Source: Bacteroidota bacterium
GTDB taxonomy: Bacteria > Bacteroidota > Bacteroidia > Flavobacteriales > Flavobacteriaceae
NCBI GenBank assembly: GCA_023446155.1
Contig: JAEXIT010000004.1
Coordinates: 1-64,000 of the forward strand
Reading direction: 5' to 3'
DNA: 64,000 nt
This document shows, piece by piece, positions 1-7,867 of the stretch. The notes below the pieces were generated by a model, which worked only from the letters and a program-made list of their open reading frames with translations, was not told where the DNA came from and did not search any database. The number at the start of each line of letters is the position of its first letter. Positions within the stretch are counted from its first letter, which is position 1. The position numbers were made by a program, and so were the translations under genes.

Positions 1-1283
1 CGGTAACTCCGGCTACATTAGCACCGGGTGCTATCGGAACGGCTACAGCTACGTATACATTAACACAATCGGATATCAATAACGGTCAGATTACTAATAC
101 GGCTATCGCAAGTGGAACGTCACCACAAGGTAATCCGGTTCAGGATACGTCTGGAACCAGTACGACGAATGATACGCCAACGGTAACGATATTACCGCAA
201 AATCCACAGTTAGCATTATATAAAGATGGAGTATATCAGGATACTAACGGTGATGGAATTGTTAATGCTGGTGACACCGTTGCCTATACATTTACAGTGG
301 CCAATACCGGTAATGTGACGATCACAAACATCACAATCAGTGATCCGATTGTTACGGTAACGGGCGGACCTTTAGGGAGTCTGGAGCCAGGGATGACCAA
401 TAATACGACGTTTACTGCCGTATACACGATCACACAATCGGATATTGATGAAGGAGCGGTTTACAACCTTGCATTTGTAGAAGGTACGGCTCCGGATGGT
501 AGTACGGTAGTTGAGGATTCGGAAGATCCGACACCGATCAATCCGAACGATCCTTTGGTAGATCCTGCGTGTCCGGATTGTACGGTAACGCCATTACTTC
601 AAACGCCAAGTATTGCATTGATCAAAACAGGTGTGTTTAACGACAACAACCACGATGGCATTGCTCAGGCAGGAGAAACGATAACGTACAGCTTTACGGT
701 AACCAATACCGGAAACACCAGCTTGACGAATGTAATGGTAACCGATCCGCTACCGGGAGTGGTAGTAAGCGGTGGGCCGATTAACCTGGCAGTAGGAGCA
801 AGTGACAGTACGACATTTACAGCAGTGTATGTGATCACTCAGGCGGATATTATCGCAGGTTCGGTAAGCAATCAGGCTTTTGTAAACGGAACAAGTCCAC
901 AGGGTGAAGTGGTAACCGACAGCTCGGATGATCATGACCTTGTAGGAAACAATCCAACCGTAATAAAAGTAGATGGTTGTACGATCAATGTGTTCAATGC
1001 AATTTCTCCAAACGGGGATGGAAGCAATGACATCTTGTATATCGCCGGTATCGAATGTTATCCGAATAACGAAGTATTGATCTTTAACCGTTGGGGTATT
1101 CAGGTATTCGAAACCAAAGGATACAACAACAACGATAAAGTATTCAAAGGCTACTCGGATGGAAGAGCGACGATCAGTTCGTCGGAACCATTACCGGACG
1201 GAACTTACTTCTACATCCTGAAGTATACCACTGCCGATGGGGCGACACACGAGAAAAACGGATACCTGTATAGTAATAGATAA
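1..1283 (+). CDS. Type IX-secreted repeat protein with gliding-motility-type C-terminal sorting domain (5' end outside window)
   Basis: The frame is open from the first base of the window, so this is the 3' part of a larger gene; the GTG at 297 is internal. Two full and one partial DUF11-like repeat of about 110 residues are visible, each with a calcium-site-like D-N-G-D segment, the phrase TNTGN and a TFTAVYTITQSDI-type strand. The end matches the gliding motility-associated C-terminal (type B) sorting domain: ISPNGDGSND, then LIFNRWG, then LPDGTYFYIL and a final KNGYLYSNR. Proteins of this kind are adhesin-like and are exported by the type IX system to the cell surface. The PorP/SprF-like gene just downstream is the usual partner of type B cargo. 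The ligand is unknown. Confidence 0.9.
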   Translation, partial: VTPATLAPGAIGTATATYTLTQSDINNGQITNTAIASGTSPQGNPVQDTSGTSTTNDTPTVTILPQNPQLALYKDGVYQDTNGDGIVNAGDTVAYTFTVANTGNVTITNITISDPIVTVTGGPLGSLEPGMTNNTTFTAVYTITQSDIDEGAVYNLAFVEGTAPDGSTVVEDSEDPTPINPNDPLVDPACPDCTVTPLLQTPSIALIKTGVFNDNNHDGIAQAGETITYSFTVTNTGNTSLTNVMVTDPLPGVVVSGGPINLAVGASDSTTFTAVYVITQADIIAGSVSNQAFVNGTSPQGEVVTDSSDDHDLVGNNPTVIKVDGCTINVFNAISPNGDGSNDILYIAGIECYPNNEVLIFNRWGIQVFETKGYNNNDKVFKGYSDGRATISSSEPLPDGTYFYILKYTTADGATHEKNGYLYSNR

Positions 1284-1287
1284 ATGA

Positions 1288-1320
1288 AATCCCGGGGGAA
1301 ATCACAGTACCCCGGGTTTA
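1288..1320 (+). terminator. GC-rich hairpin between cargo gene and PorP/SprF gene
   Basis: Arms CCCGGGG (1291-1297) and CCCCGGG (1310-1316) flank a 12-base loop, followed by TTTATAAAA. The T-tract is weak, so it may only attenuate transcription into the next gene or protect the mRNA end. Confidence 0.5.
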
Positions 1321-1335
1321 TAAAACAAAATAAAA

Positions 1336-2250
1336 ATGAGAACAAAATTTATACTTTTCGTTTTACTGTTAGCCGGTATCGGTGGATTTGCCCAGCAGGA
1401 TGCTCAGTATACCCAATATATGTACAATACCATTAATGTTAACCCGGCCTATGCCGGTTCCCGTGGCGTGATGAGTATTTTCGGATTACACCGTACACAA
1501 TGGGTAGGATTGGAAGGTGCGCCGGTAACCAATGCCGTGTCGCTAAATACGCCGCTGAATAATAGTAATCTCGGTTTGGGATTGTCGTTTGTAAATGACA
1601 GAATCGGACCGGCTGATGAAAATGCGATTTCAGCAGATTTTTCATATACCGTAAATACGTCCGAACGTTTTAAGTTGTCTTTCGGTTTAAAAGCAACGGC
1701 CCATTTATTAAATGTCGATTTTACCAAATTGAACATTTACGACGGAGCGGATCCGCGTTTTCAGAACAATATCGATAATAAGTTTTCTCCCAATTTCGGT
1801 GCCGGTATTTATTTGCATTCCGATAAAACCTATGTGGGAATATCGGTGCCGAATTTTTTGGAAACCAAACACTACGACAAAAGTTCGCAATCAACAGCCA
1901 AAGAAAATATGCATTATTACCTAATTGCCGGACATGTGTTCGAATTGGGTTCCGATGTGAAATTCAAACCGGCTTTATTGACCAAAATCGTAAAAGGAGC
2001 ACCGCTACAGGTAGACGTTTCAGCCAATTTCCTTTTGTATGAGAAATTTACCGCTGGATTGGCCTACCGCTGGGATGCGGCTTGTAGTGCTCTGGTTGGT
2101 TTTCAGATTACAAACGGTCTGTTTGCCGGATATGCATATGATATGGAAACCACAAAACTGGCGGATTATAATTCAGGATCGCATGAGATTTTCCTGAGAT
2201 TCGAATTGTTTAACAGAAATAACAGAATAACGTCTCCGAGATTCTTCTAA
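1336..2250 (+). CDS. PorP/SprF family type IX secretion system membrane protein
   Basis: 304 residues, with a signal peptide ending FAQQD and then the family opening QYTQYMYNTINVNPAYAGSRG. The remainder is an outer-membrane beta-barrel of the PorP/SprF family (known family; about 300-330 residues is usual). SprF-like paralogues are needed for secretion or anchoring of individual cargo proteins that carry the type B C-terminal domain. The gene lies 52 bp after such a cargo gene and 14 bp before an OmpA/PD40 gene, which is a common three-gene order in Flavobacteriaceae. Cargo specificity is inferred from this position. Confidence 0.9.
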   Translation: MRTKFILFVLLLAGIGGFAQQDAQYTQYMYNTINVNPAYAGSRGVMSIFGLHRTQWVGLEGAPVTNAVSLNTPLNNSNLGLGLSFVNDRIGPADENAISADFSYTVNTSERFKLSFGLKATAHLLNVDFTKLNIYDGADPRFQNNIDNKFSPNFGAGIYLHSDKTYVGISVPNFLETKHYDKSSQSTAKENMHYYLIAGHVFELGSDVKFKPALLTKIVKGAPLQVDVSANFLLYEKFTAGLAYRWDAACSALVGFQITNGLFAGYAYDMETTKLADYNSGSHEIFLRFELFNRNNRITSPRFF

Positions 2251-2264
2251 TTAATAAAAGGATT

Positions 2265-4211
2265 ATGAAAAAAATAGTATTGCAATTCGGTTTGATGATG
2301 TTGGTTTCAACCGGAGTCTATTCACAAAGCGGGAAGATAAAGACAGCGAATAAGGAATATAATAATTATGCCTATATCGATGCGATCAAAACCTACGAGA
2401 AAATAGCCGACAAAGGCTATAAATCGGTGGAAGTTTTAGAAAAACTGGGCGATTCCTATTATTTTAATGGGAAGTTGGATCAGGCGGCAAAATGGTATGG
2501 CGAGTTATTTGCGCTGTCTCAGGAGGTAGAAGCGGAATATTACTACCGCTATGCCCAATCGCTAAAATCGGTTGGCGACTATGAAAAGGCAAACCAAATG
2601 TTGGCTAAATTCCACGAAAAAAATGCCAGTGATGTTCGCGGAAAAATGTACGAGAATCAAACGGATTATCTGGAGGTGATCAAACGAAATTCGGGACGCT
2701 TTACCATCGATAATGCCGGAATCAATTCGCAATATTCCGATTATGGGAGTGCTTTTTCCGGTGATAAAATGGTATTTGTTTCGGCTCGGGATACCTCCGG
2801 TGTCTTTAGCAAAAGAGTACACACCTGGACGGGAGAATCGTTTACCAATATGTATGCGGTAACGATCAAGCAGGACGGTACATTGTCAGAACCCGAACGT
2901 TTCGCACGGGAGATCAATACTCGTTTTCACGAAGCCACGCCGGTTTTTACCAAAGATGGTAACACCATATACTTCACCCGTAATAACTTTAACAACGGAA
3001 AGAAAGGTAAAGATAATGCGAAAACAACCTTGTTAAAAGTTTACAGAGCGACGTTAAAAGACGGAAAGTGGACAAATGTAACAGAGTTGCCGTTCAATAG
3101 CGATAGTTATAGTGTGGCACACCCGGCTTTAAGTCCGGATGAAAAAACATTGTACTTTGTTTCGAATATGCCCGGTACCTTGGGACAGTCGGATATTTTT
3201 AAAGTGGAAATCAAAGCCGATGGAAGTTTTGGAACACCACAAAATATGGGGCCAACCATCAATACACCGGGGCGTGAAACCTTCCCGTTTGTATCGGAAA
3301 ATAACGAATTGTATTTCGCTTCCGACGGACATTTAGGTTTGGGAGGACTCGATATTTTTGTATCGAAACCGGCAAACGATGGTACCTATAAAAAGGTAAT
3401 GAATATCGGCGCACCGGCGAATAGTCCGAAGGATGATTTTGCTTTCTTGATCAACACAACTACCAAAAAAGGATTCCTAACGTCAAACCGCGAGGGCGGA
3501 CAAGGGGCGGATGATATTTACACCTTTATCGAAAATATTCCGTTGCAATATGCCTGCGAACAGTTGTTGGCTGGTGTCGTAACCGATTCGGAAACCGGTG
3601 CGCCTTTGGCAAATGCTACGGTTACCTTGTTTGATGAAAACTTTAAAATGGTAAAAACAATCACAACGGATGCTAACGGGAATTACAATTTCGGGGAAGT
3701 GGATTGCAAGCGCAAATATTTTGTAAAAGGTGAATTGCCAGCGTACAATACCCGTGAAATTAGTGTGATCATACCGGAAACCTCCGGAACAACAAACGTA
3801 CCGCTTGCGCTGGATAAAACGGTTAAACCGGTACAAACCGGAGACGATCTGGCAAAAACATTCGGAATCAAAATCATCTATTTTGATCTGGATAAATGGA
3901 ATATCCGTCCGGATGCTGCGGTAGATCTGGCGAAGATTGTGGAAGTAATGAAAGACTATCCGAAGATGAAAATCGACGTGCGTTCGCATACCGATAGTCG
4001 TCAGACGCATCAATACAATGAACGTTTGTCTGATAGAAGAGCTAAATCGACCATTTCATGGATGGTCAAACAAGGAATTGATCCTTCCCGTTTAACCGGG
4101 AAAGGGTATGGTGAGACACAACTGCTGAACAAATGCGCCGATGGCGTTCCGTGTTCCGAAGCAGAACACCAGCTAAACCGCAGAAGTGAATTCATCATTA
4201 TTTCAATGTAA
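2265..4211 (+). CDS. OmpA family protein with TPR-like, PD40 and carboxypeptidase-regulatory domains
   Basis: 648 residues. Signal peptide 1-20, TPR-like helices about 25-130 (tetratricopeptide signature around YYFNGKLDQAAKWYGELF), then PD40/WD40-like propeller blades about 150-430 (repeated LSPDEKTLYFVSN-type strands), a carboxypeptidase regulatory-like beta domain about 435-510, and an OmpA C-terminal domain about 535-648. The OmpA domain keeps the peptidoglycan-binding pair Asp577 (HTDSR) and Arg592 (LSDRRA), so it should tie the outer membrane to the wall. This architecture routinely follows PorP/SprF-like genes and probably forms the periplasmic part of the same surface-secretion module. 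Spacing of 14 bp implies cotranscription. Confidence 0.9.
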   Translation: MKKIVLQFGLMMLVSTGVYSQSGKIKTANKEYNNYAYIDAIKTYEKIADKGYKSVEVLEKLGDSYYFNGKLDQAAKWYGELFALSQEVEAEYYYRYAQSLKSVGDYEKANQMLAKFHEKNASDVRGKMYENQTDYLEVIKRNSGRFTIDNAGINSQYSDYGSAFSGDKMVFVSARDTSGVFSKRVHTWTGESFTNMYAVTIKQDGTLSEPERFAREINTRFHEATPVFTKDGNTIYFTRNNFNNGKKGKDNAKTTLLKVYRATLKDGKWTNVTELPFNSDSYSVAHPALSPDEKTLYFVSNMPGTLGQSDIFKVEIKADGSFGTPQNMGPTINTPGRETFPFVSENNELYFASDGHLGLGGLDIFVSKPANDGTYKKVMNIGAPANSPKDDFAFLINTTTKKGFLTSNREGGQGADDIYTFIENIPLQYACEQLLAGVVTDSETGAPLANATVTLFDENFKMVKTITTDANGNYNFGEVDCKRKYFVKGELPAYNTREISVIIPETSGTTNVPLALDKTVKPVQTGDDLAKTFGIKIIYFDLDKWNIRPDAAVDLAKIVEVMKDYPKMKIDVRSHTDSRQTHQYNERLSDRRAKSTISWMVKQGIDPSRLTGKGYGETQLLNKCADGVPCSEAEHQLNRRSEFIIISM

Positions 4212-4222
4212 GACAATAATAG

Positions 4223-4402
4223 ATGAATTTAGGACAATTAGTATTGTTACTGTTGCTGGTTTTCCTTTTTGTATGTTCCGGACTGGTGGTCGTTAACGGA
4301 ATGATGTACGATCGGGAAAAGGCGATAAAAATTGGCTTTGCCGGAGTGATTATTGCACTGCTGTTACTGTTGGGAAGCTATTGTGTCATTTTTGAATTCT
4401 GA
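4223..4402 (+). CDS. Small two-helix membrane protein
   Basis: 59 residues, starting 11 bp after the OmpA gene and therefore probably in its operon. Two hydrophobic segments (about 5-26 and 37-56) are separated by a short charged loop (YDREKAIK), giving a hairpin topology. I do not recognise the family. Codon choice looks like that of the neighbours, and a terminator follows at 4441. Confidence 0.6.
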   Translation: MNLGQLVLLLLLVFLFVCSGLVVVNGMMYDREKAIKIGFAGVIIALLLLLGSYCVIFEF

Positions 4403-4440
4403 ACATACACGATTGAGTATATGTTATAAATTAGGTGCTA

Positions 4441-4476
4441 ACAGAGTCGGGTTTTCCCGGCTCTGTTTATTTTTTA
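4441..4476 (+). terminator. Rho-independent terminator of the PorP/SprF-OmpA operon
   Basis: An 11-bp stem ACAGAGTCGGG / CCCGGCTCTGT with one G-T pair and a TTTT loop, followed by TTATTTTTTAT. Confidence 0.85.
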
Positions 4477-4537
4477 TAAAAACCGGATACTGCCGTAAAA
4501 CAATCCCAAATTATTATGATGGCATATAATAAATAAC

Positions 4538-4545
4538 TACTTTTG
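4538..4545 (+). promoter_or_regulatory. Bacteroidota -7 promoter element
   Basis: TACTTTTG matches the TAnnTTTG -7 consensus and lies 33 bases before the start codon of the alpha-oxoamine synthase. No clear -33 TTG is present at the usual spacing. Confidence 0.5.
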
Positions 4546-4577
4546 GCACGTTTTTAATATACTTAACATAGAATAGT

Positions 4578-5843
4578 ATGGTAAAAGATTTATTCGAAAG
4601 AATTCAAAGTAATAAAGGTCCTTTGGGAAAATGGGCTTCTCAGGCTGAAGGATATTATGTATTTCCGAAATTGGAAGGACAATTAGGACCTAGAATGCAA
4701 TTTCACGGAAAAGAAATTTTAAACTGGAGTATCAACGATTATTTAGGATTGGCAAACCACCCGGAAGTTCGTAAAGTAGATGCGCAAGCCGCTTTAGATT
4801 ACGGGGCGGCGTACCCAATGGGCGCGCGGATGATGAGTGGACATACCACGACTCACGAGCAGTTGCAAAATGAATTGGCGGCTTTTGTTCAAAAAGAAGC
4901 AGCGTACCTGTTGAATTTTGGTTATCAGGGAATGGTGTCTATTATTGATGCTTTGGTGACTAAAAATGACGTGATCGTTTATGATGTGGATTCACATGCC
5001 TGTATTATCGACGGGGTGCGTTTGCATATGGGGAAACGATTTACCTATAAGCACAATGATGTAGCCAGTTTAGAGAAAAACCTGGAGCGTGCTACTAAAA
5101 TGGCAACGGAAAACGGTGGTGGAATCCTGGTGATTACCGAAGGTGTTTTTGGAATGCGCGGTCAACAAGGGAAACTAAAAGAAATTGTAGCCTTAAAGGA
5201 GAAATACAACTTCCGTTTATTAGTAGACGATGCACATGGATTTGGTACTCTGGGTAAAACCGGGGCAGGAGCAGGAGAGGAACAGGGATGTCAGGATGGT
5301 ATCGATGTGTATTTCTCAACTTTTGCAAAATCGATGGCTAGTATCGGAGCGTTTGTAGCGGCCGATAAAGACATTATCGATTACCTGAAGTACAATTTAC
5401 GTTCCCAGATGTTTGCAAAATCCTTACCGATGATTATGACGGTTGGTGCTTTAAAACGTTTGGATATGTTGCGTTCGATGCCGGAATTAAAAGATAAACT
5501 GTGGGAAAATGTAAACGCATTGCAAAACGGTTTAAAATCAAAAGGGTTTAATATTGGGGACACCAATACTTGTGTGACTCCGGTTTACCTGGAAGGTAGT
5601 ATTCCGGAGGCGATGGTGATGGTGAACGATTTACGCGAAAATTACGGTATATTCTTATCCATTGTAGTGTATCCGGTAATCCCGAAAGGAATCATTCTGT
5701 TACGTATGATCCCGACGGCTTCGCATACTTTACAGGATATCGAAGTGACATTAAGCGCTTTCGAAGCTATTCGCGAGAAATTAACAAACGGAACCTATAA
5801 AAAAATCGCTGCAGAAACAACAGTTGACGTTAGTGCTCAATAG
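4578..5843 (+). CDS. Alpha-oxoamine synthase, serine palmitoyltransferase or cysteate acyltransferase type
   Basis: 421-residue fold-type I PLP enzyme of the alpha-oxoamine synthase family, which condenses an amino acid with an acyl thioester. Visible markers are the motif SINDYLGL (51-58), His140 in the DVDSHACI segment (ring-stacking histidine), Asp217 and His220 in DDAHGFG, and the Schiff-base lysine K251 in STFAKSMAS. Bacteroidota use this family for sphingolipid bases (serine) or sulfonolipid/capnine bases (cysteate); Flavobacterium relatives make sulfonolipids that support gliding, so a cysteate enzyme is possible. Substrate cannot be decided by reading. The gene is monocistronic, between a -7 box and a strong terminator. 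Confidence 0.85.
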   Translation: MVKDLFERIQSNKGPLGKWASQAEGYYVFPKLEGQLGPRMQFHGKEILNWSINDYLGLANHPEVRKVDAQAALDYGAAYPMGARMMSGHTTTHEQLQNELAAFVQKEAAYLLNFGYQGMVSIIDALVTKNDVIVYDVDSHACIIDGVRLHMGKRFTYKHNDVASLEKNLERATKMATENGGGILVITEGVFGMRGQQGKLKEIVALKEKYNFRLLVDDAHGFGTLGKTGAGAGEEQGCQDGIDVYFSTFAKSMASIGAFVAADKDIIDYLKYNLRSQMFAKSLPMIMTVGALKRLDMLRSMPELKDKLWENVNALQNGLKSKGFNIGDTNTCVTPVYLEGSIPEAMVMVNDLRENYGIFLSIVVYPVIPKGIILLRMIPTASHTLQDIEVTLSAFEAIREKLTNGTYKKIAAETTVDVSAQ

Positions 5844-5863
5844 GTTTTTGTAAAAATAAATTT

Positions 5864-5902
5864 GCGCGACATCGGGAAATTTTCGGTGTCGCGCTTTTTT
5901 TT
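5864..5902 (+). terminator. Rho-independent terminator
   Basis: An 11-bp stem GCGCGACATCG / CGGTGTCGCGC (one G-T pair) with a short AT loop, followed by eight T residues. Confidence 0.9.
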
Positions 5903-5949
5903 ACGATAAACGACTCTTTTTTTTAACATGAATTGACCTAAAAAAGTCT

Positions 5950-5957
5950 TAGTTTTG
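5950..5957 (+). promoter_or_regulatory. Bacteroidota -7 promoter element
   Basis: TAGTTTTG lies 17 bases before the lipoprotein start codon. A TTG at 5933-5935 lies 14 bp upstream, shorter than the usual 17-23 bp. Confidence 0.45.
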
Positions 5958-5974
5958 CCTCAAATAAATTAACT

Positions 5975-7615
5975 ATGAAATTAAATAAATTAACAGGGAT
6001 TGCCGTTTTGGCCCTTTTTGCAACAGTAATCGGTTGTCAGTCAGATGATTCGAACGGTGTAAATCCTAACGGAGATGCTGATAAAGTTATCTTAAATTCA
6101 GATAGTAACGCTTTAAATCAACGAATCAGTTATTCTAATTCAGGGGTATTAGAGTTAACCAATGGTGAAGGTAAAATGGCTGCAGCTGCTGCTAGCGATT
6201 TCCCATTAGCTTTAGTAGCCGAGGTTGATCCGCCTTCGTACAACGGAGTAAGATTAAAAGCAACACACGTAGATATTAATGGTGTGTATGCATATGTTTC
6301 TTATAATACAGAAGGAGATACGTATTTAGGAGCAATTGATGTGATCAATATCTCAAGACCAAACAATCCGCAGTTAGTGGTTCAGGCGATTTTCCCGAAC
6401 AGCGACATTAATGCGATTTCATATAATGACGGATTCTTATACATTGCCGGTGCTTCTGGTGTGAATGCAAATTCTGGTGTAAGTCCTGCTTTTGTAGCAA
6501 AAATGCCATTACAAAACGGATTGTTAACCAATAACTATGCATCAACTAGTATTTTAGGTAATGTAACGATGGATATCTTTGCAAGCAGTTCTAAATATTA
6601 TGCAGTTTCCGGAAATAATGGAGAATTGGTGCGTTATAACAAATCAAACAATACTTTCGAAGCTTCAATCCCGGTTTCTGATTTAAGAGCTTTAGGAAGT
6701 ACGAACAATAAAATTGTAGTATTGAGTGGTACACAAGGTGTTAAAGTGTATGATCAAAATACATTCGCTTTACAAACATCTTTCGCAACGTCTCAGGATG
6801 TAGCCGAAGCTAAAAGAACTATCGATTTTTCTGATAGCCGCGTATTGGTATCAGAAGGTTACAATGGTTTAGGAGTGTATAACCTTAGCAACGGTACTAA
6901 AACGCAAACGATTGGAGTTCCTACCAATGTTACAGGGGCAAGTGCTCAGGATATCGTAACCAATGCGGTGTCGGTTAACAATAATAAAGCATTTGTAGCC
7001 AATGGTGCTGCTGGTTTATACATCTATAATACGTCAGGATCGTTATCACTTTTAGGATCATTAGGTTTAAATAGTTCTACTCCTAATGGTTCGGCTAACT
7101 ATGTAAAAAGTTCTGGTGACTATATTTTCGTAGCAAACGGTAACGGTGGATTAAAGATCATTAAAATGATGGCCGCTCCGGTTAGTTCAATCGACTGTTC
7201 AAGTTTTCCAGCTTATCCGGGTGACCAGTGGTTAAATGTGAACTCAGGTCAAAACCTGCAATACCAAGGTTCGGCTTCAGTTCAAGGTGTTAACGTAAAT
7301 GCGAACCTTACTTTCTGTGGTTCAATGGCGGTATCAGGTGCATTAAACATTAACAGTGGTGGTGTATTCTATATGAAAGGAAGTTTAGCGCAAGGTCAGG
7401 CGAATAATCCTTACCAATCGTTAAATATCAACGCTAATGCAAAACTTAAAGTAGAAGGTAGCGTAGTAATTTACGGTAATTTAGTACTTAACAGTGGTGC
7501 AACATTAGAATTCGTGGGTAGCGGATCTTCAATCACAATCCACGGAGCTGTATCCAAAGGAAACAATGTAACTATTACAGGAACCTATACCGATACTAAT
7601 AATAAATTAAATTAA
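5975..7615 (+). CDS. Lipoprotein with LVIVD-like beta-propeller and C-terminal beta-helix
   Basis: 546 residues. A lipoprotein signal ends in VIGC with Cys21, followed by SDD, consistent with outer-membrane lipidation. Residues about 75-400 carry repeated strands such as GVYAYVSYN, GFLYIAGAS, NKAFVANGAAGLYIYN and DYIFVANGNGGLKIIK, typical of the LVIVD-repeat propeller family. After a Cys-containing linker (SIDCSSF) the last 130 residues form short repeats with LNINSGG, LNINANAKLKVEG and LVLNSGATLEF, suggesting a right-handed beta-helix or bactofilin-like solenoid. Role unknown; it is probably a cell-surface or periplasmic binding protein. It stands alone between a -7 box and a terminator. Confidence 0.75.
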   Translation: MKLNKLTGIAVLALFATVIGCQSDDSNGVNPNGDADKVILNSDSNALNQRISYSNSGVLELTNGEGKMAAAAASDFPLALVAEVDPPSYNGVRLKATHVDINGVYAYVSYNTEGDTYLGAIDVINISRPNNPQLVVQAIFPNSDINAISYNDGFLYIAGASGVNANSGVSPAFVAKMPLQNGLLTNNYASTSILGNVTMDIFASSSKYYAVSGNNGELVRYNKSNNTFEASIPVSDLRALGSTNNKIVVLSGTQGVKVYDQNTFALQTSFATSQDVAEAKRTIDFSDSRVLVSEGYNGLGVYNLSNGTKTQTIGVPTNVTGASAQDIVTNAVSVNNNKAFVANGAAGLYIYNTSGSLSLLGSLGLNSSTPNGSANYVKSSGDYIFVANGNGGLKIIKMMAAPVSSIDCSSFPAYPGDQWLNVNSGQNLQYQGSASVQGVNVNANLTFCGSMAVSGALNINSGGVFYMKGSLAQGQANNPYQSLNINANAKLKVEGSVVIYGNLVLNSGATLEFVGSGSSITIHGAVSKGNNVTITGTYTDTNNKLN

Positions 7616-7637
7616 GAATCGGAACGCTCAAAAAAGC

Positions 7638-7670
7638 AAAAGACTGTCGAAAGACAGTCTTTTATTTTTT
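7638..7670 (+). terminator. Rho-independent terminator
   Basis: Stem AAAGACTGTC / GACAGTCTTT with a GAAA tetraloop, then TATTTTTT. Confidence 0.9.
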
Positions 7671-7691
7671 AAATTTGGCAGATCTTTTTTT

Positions 7692-7738
7692 AAACCCGAC
7701 AGGTCTCTCAGCGTTTGCTATATAGACCTGTCGGGTTT
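7692..7738. repeat. Palindromic intergenic element, copy 1
   Basis: Arms AAACCCGACAGGTCT and AGACCTGTCGGGTTT (15 bp, perfect) enclose a 17-base centre containing TCAGCGTTTGC. A second copy with nearly the same centre in the same orientation lies 34 bp downstream, and a simpler relative occurs at 19801. It behaves like a REP-type element or mobile palindrome. Confidence 0.8.
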
Positions 7739-7772
7739 AGGCTTTTAAGGGAAATGATTATTTAATGATAAT

Positions 7773-7818
7773 AAACCCGACAGGTTTCTCAACGTTTGCA
7801 ATGTGACCTGTCGGGTTT
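7773..7818. repeat. Palindromic intergenic element, copy 2
   Basis: Outer arms AAACCCGACAGGT and ACCTGTCGGGTTT flank a centre with TCAACGTTTGC, differing from copy 1 at only a few central bases. The tandem pair sits between two ordinary terminators at convergent gene ends. Confidence 0.8.
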
Positions 7819-7821
7819 GGC

Positions 7822-7867
7822 TATAATACAAAAAGACTATCGCCAGCGATAGTCTTTTTGTATTATA
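7822..7867. terminator. Perfect 22-bp-arm bidirectional terminator covering the stop codon of the minus-strand gene
   Basis: Arms 7822-7843 and 7846-7867 are perfectly complementary around a 2-base loop (CA). The core is GACTATCGC / GCGATAGTC flanked by A5 and T5, so it can terminate transcription from either side. The TAA stop of the minus-strand gene (7863-7865) lies within the distal arm. Confidence 0.85.

Noticed and set aside
297..299. GTG as start of the first gene
   Set aside because: The same frame is open to the window edge with conserved repeat sequence, so the GTG is internal.
3483..4013. 176-residue minus-strand open frame inside the OmpA gene
   Set aside because: It is antisense to a well-supported OmpA/PD40 coding region, has no recognisable domain, and is Arg/Phe/Tyr-rich as expected of a shadow frame.
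7692..7818. Two spaced repeats considered as a CRISPR array or integron attC sites
   Set aside because: Only two copies, each an internal palindrome, no spacers of uniform length, and no cas or integrase gene in the window.
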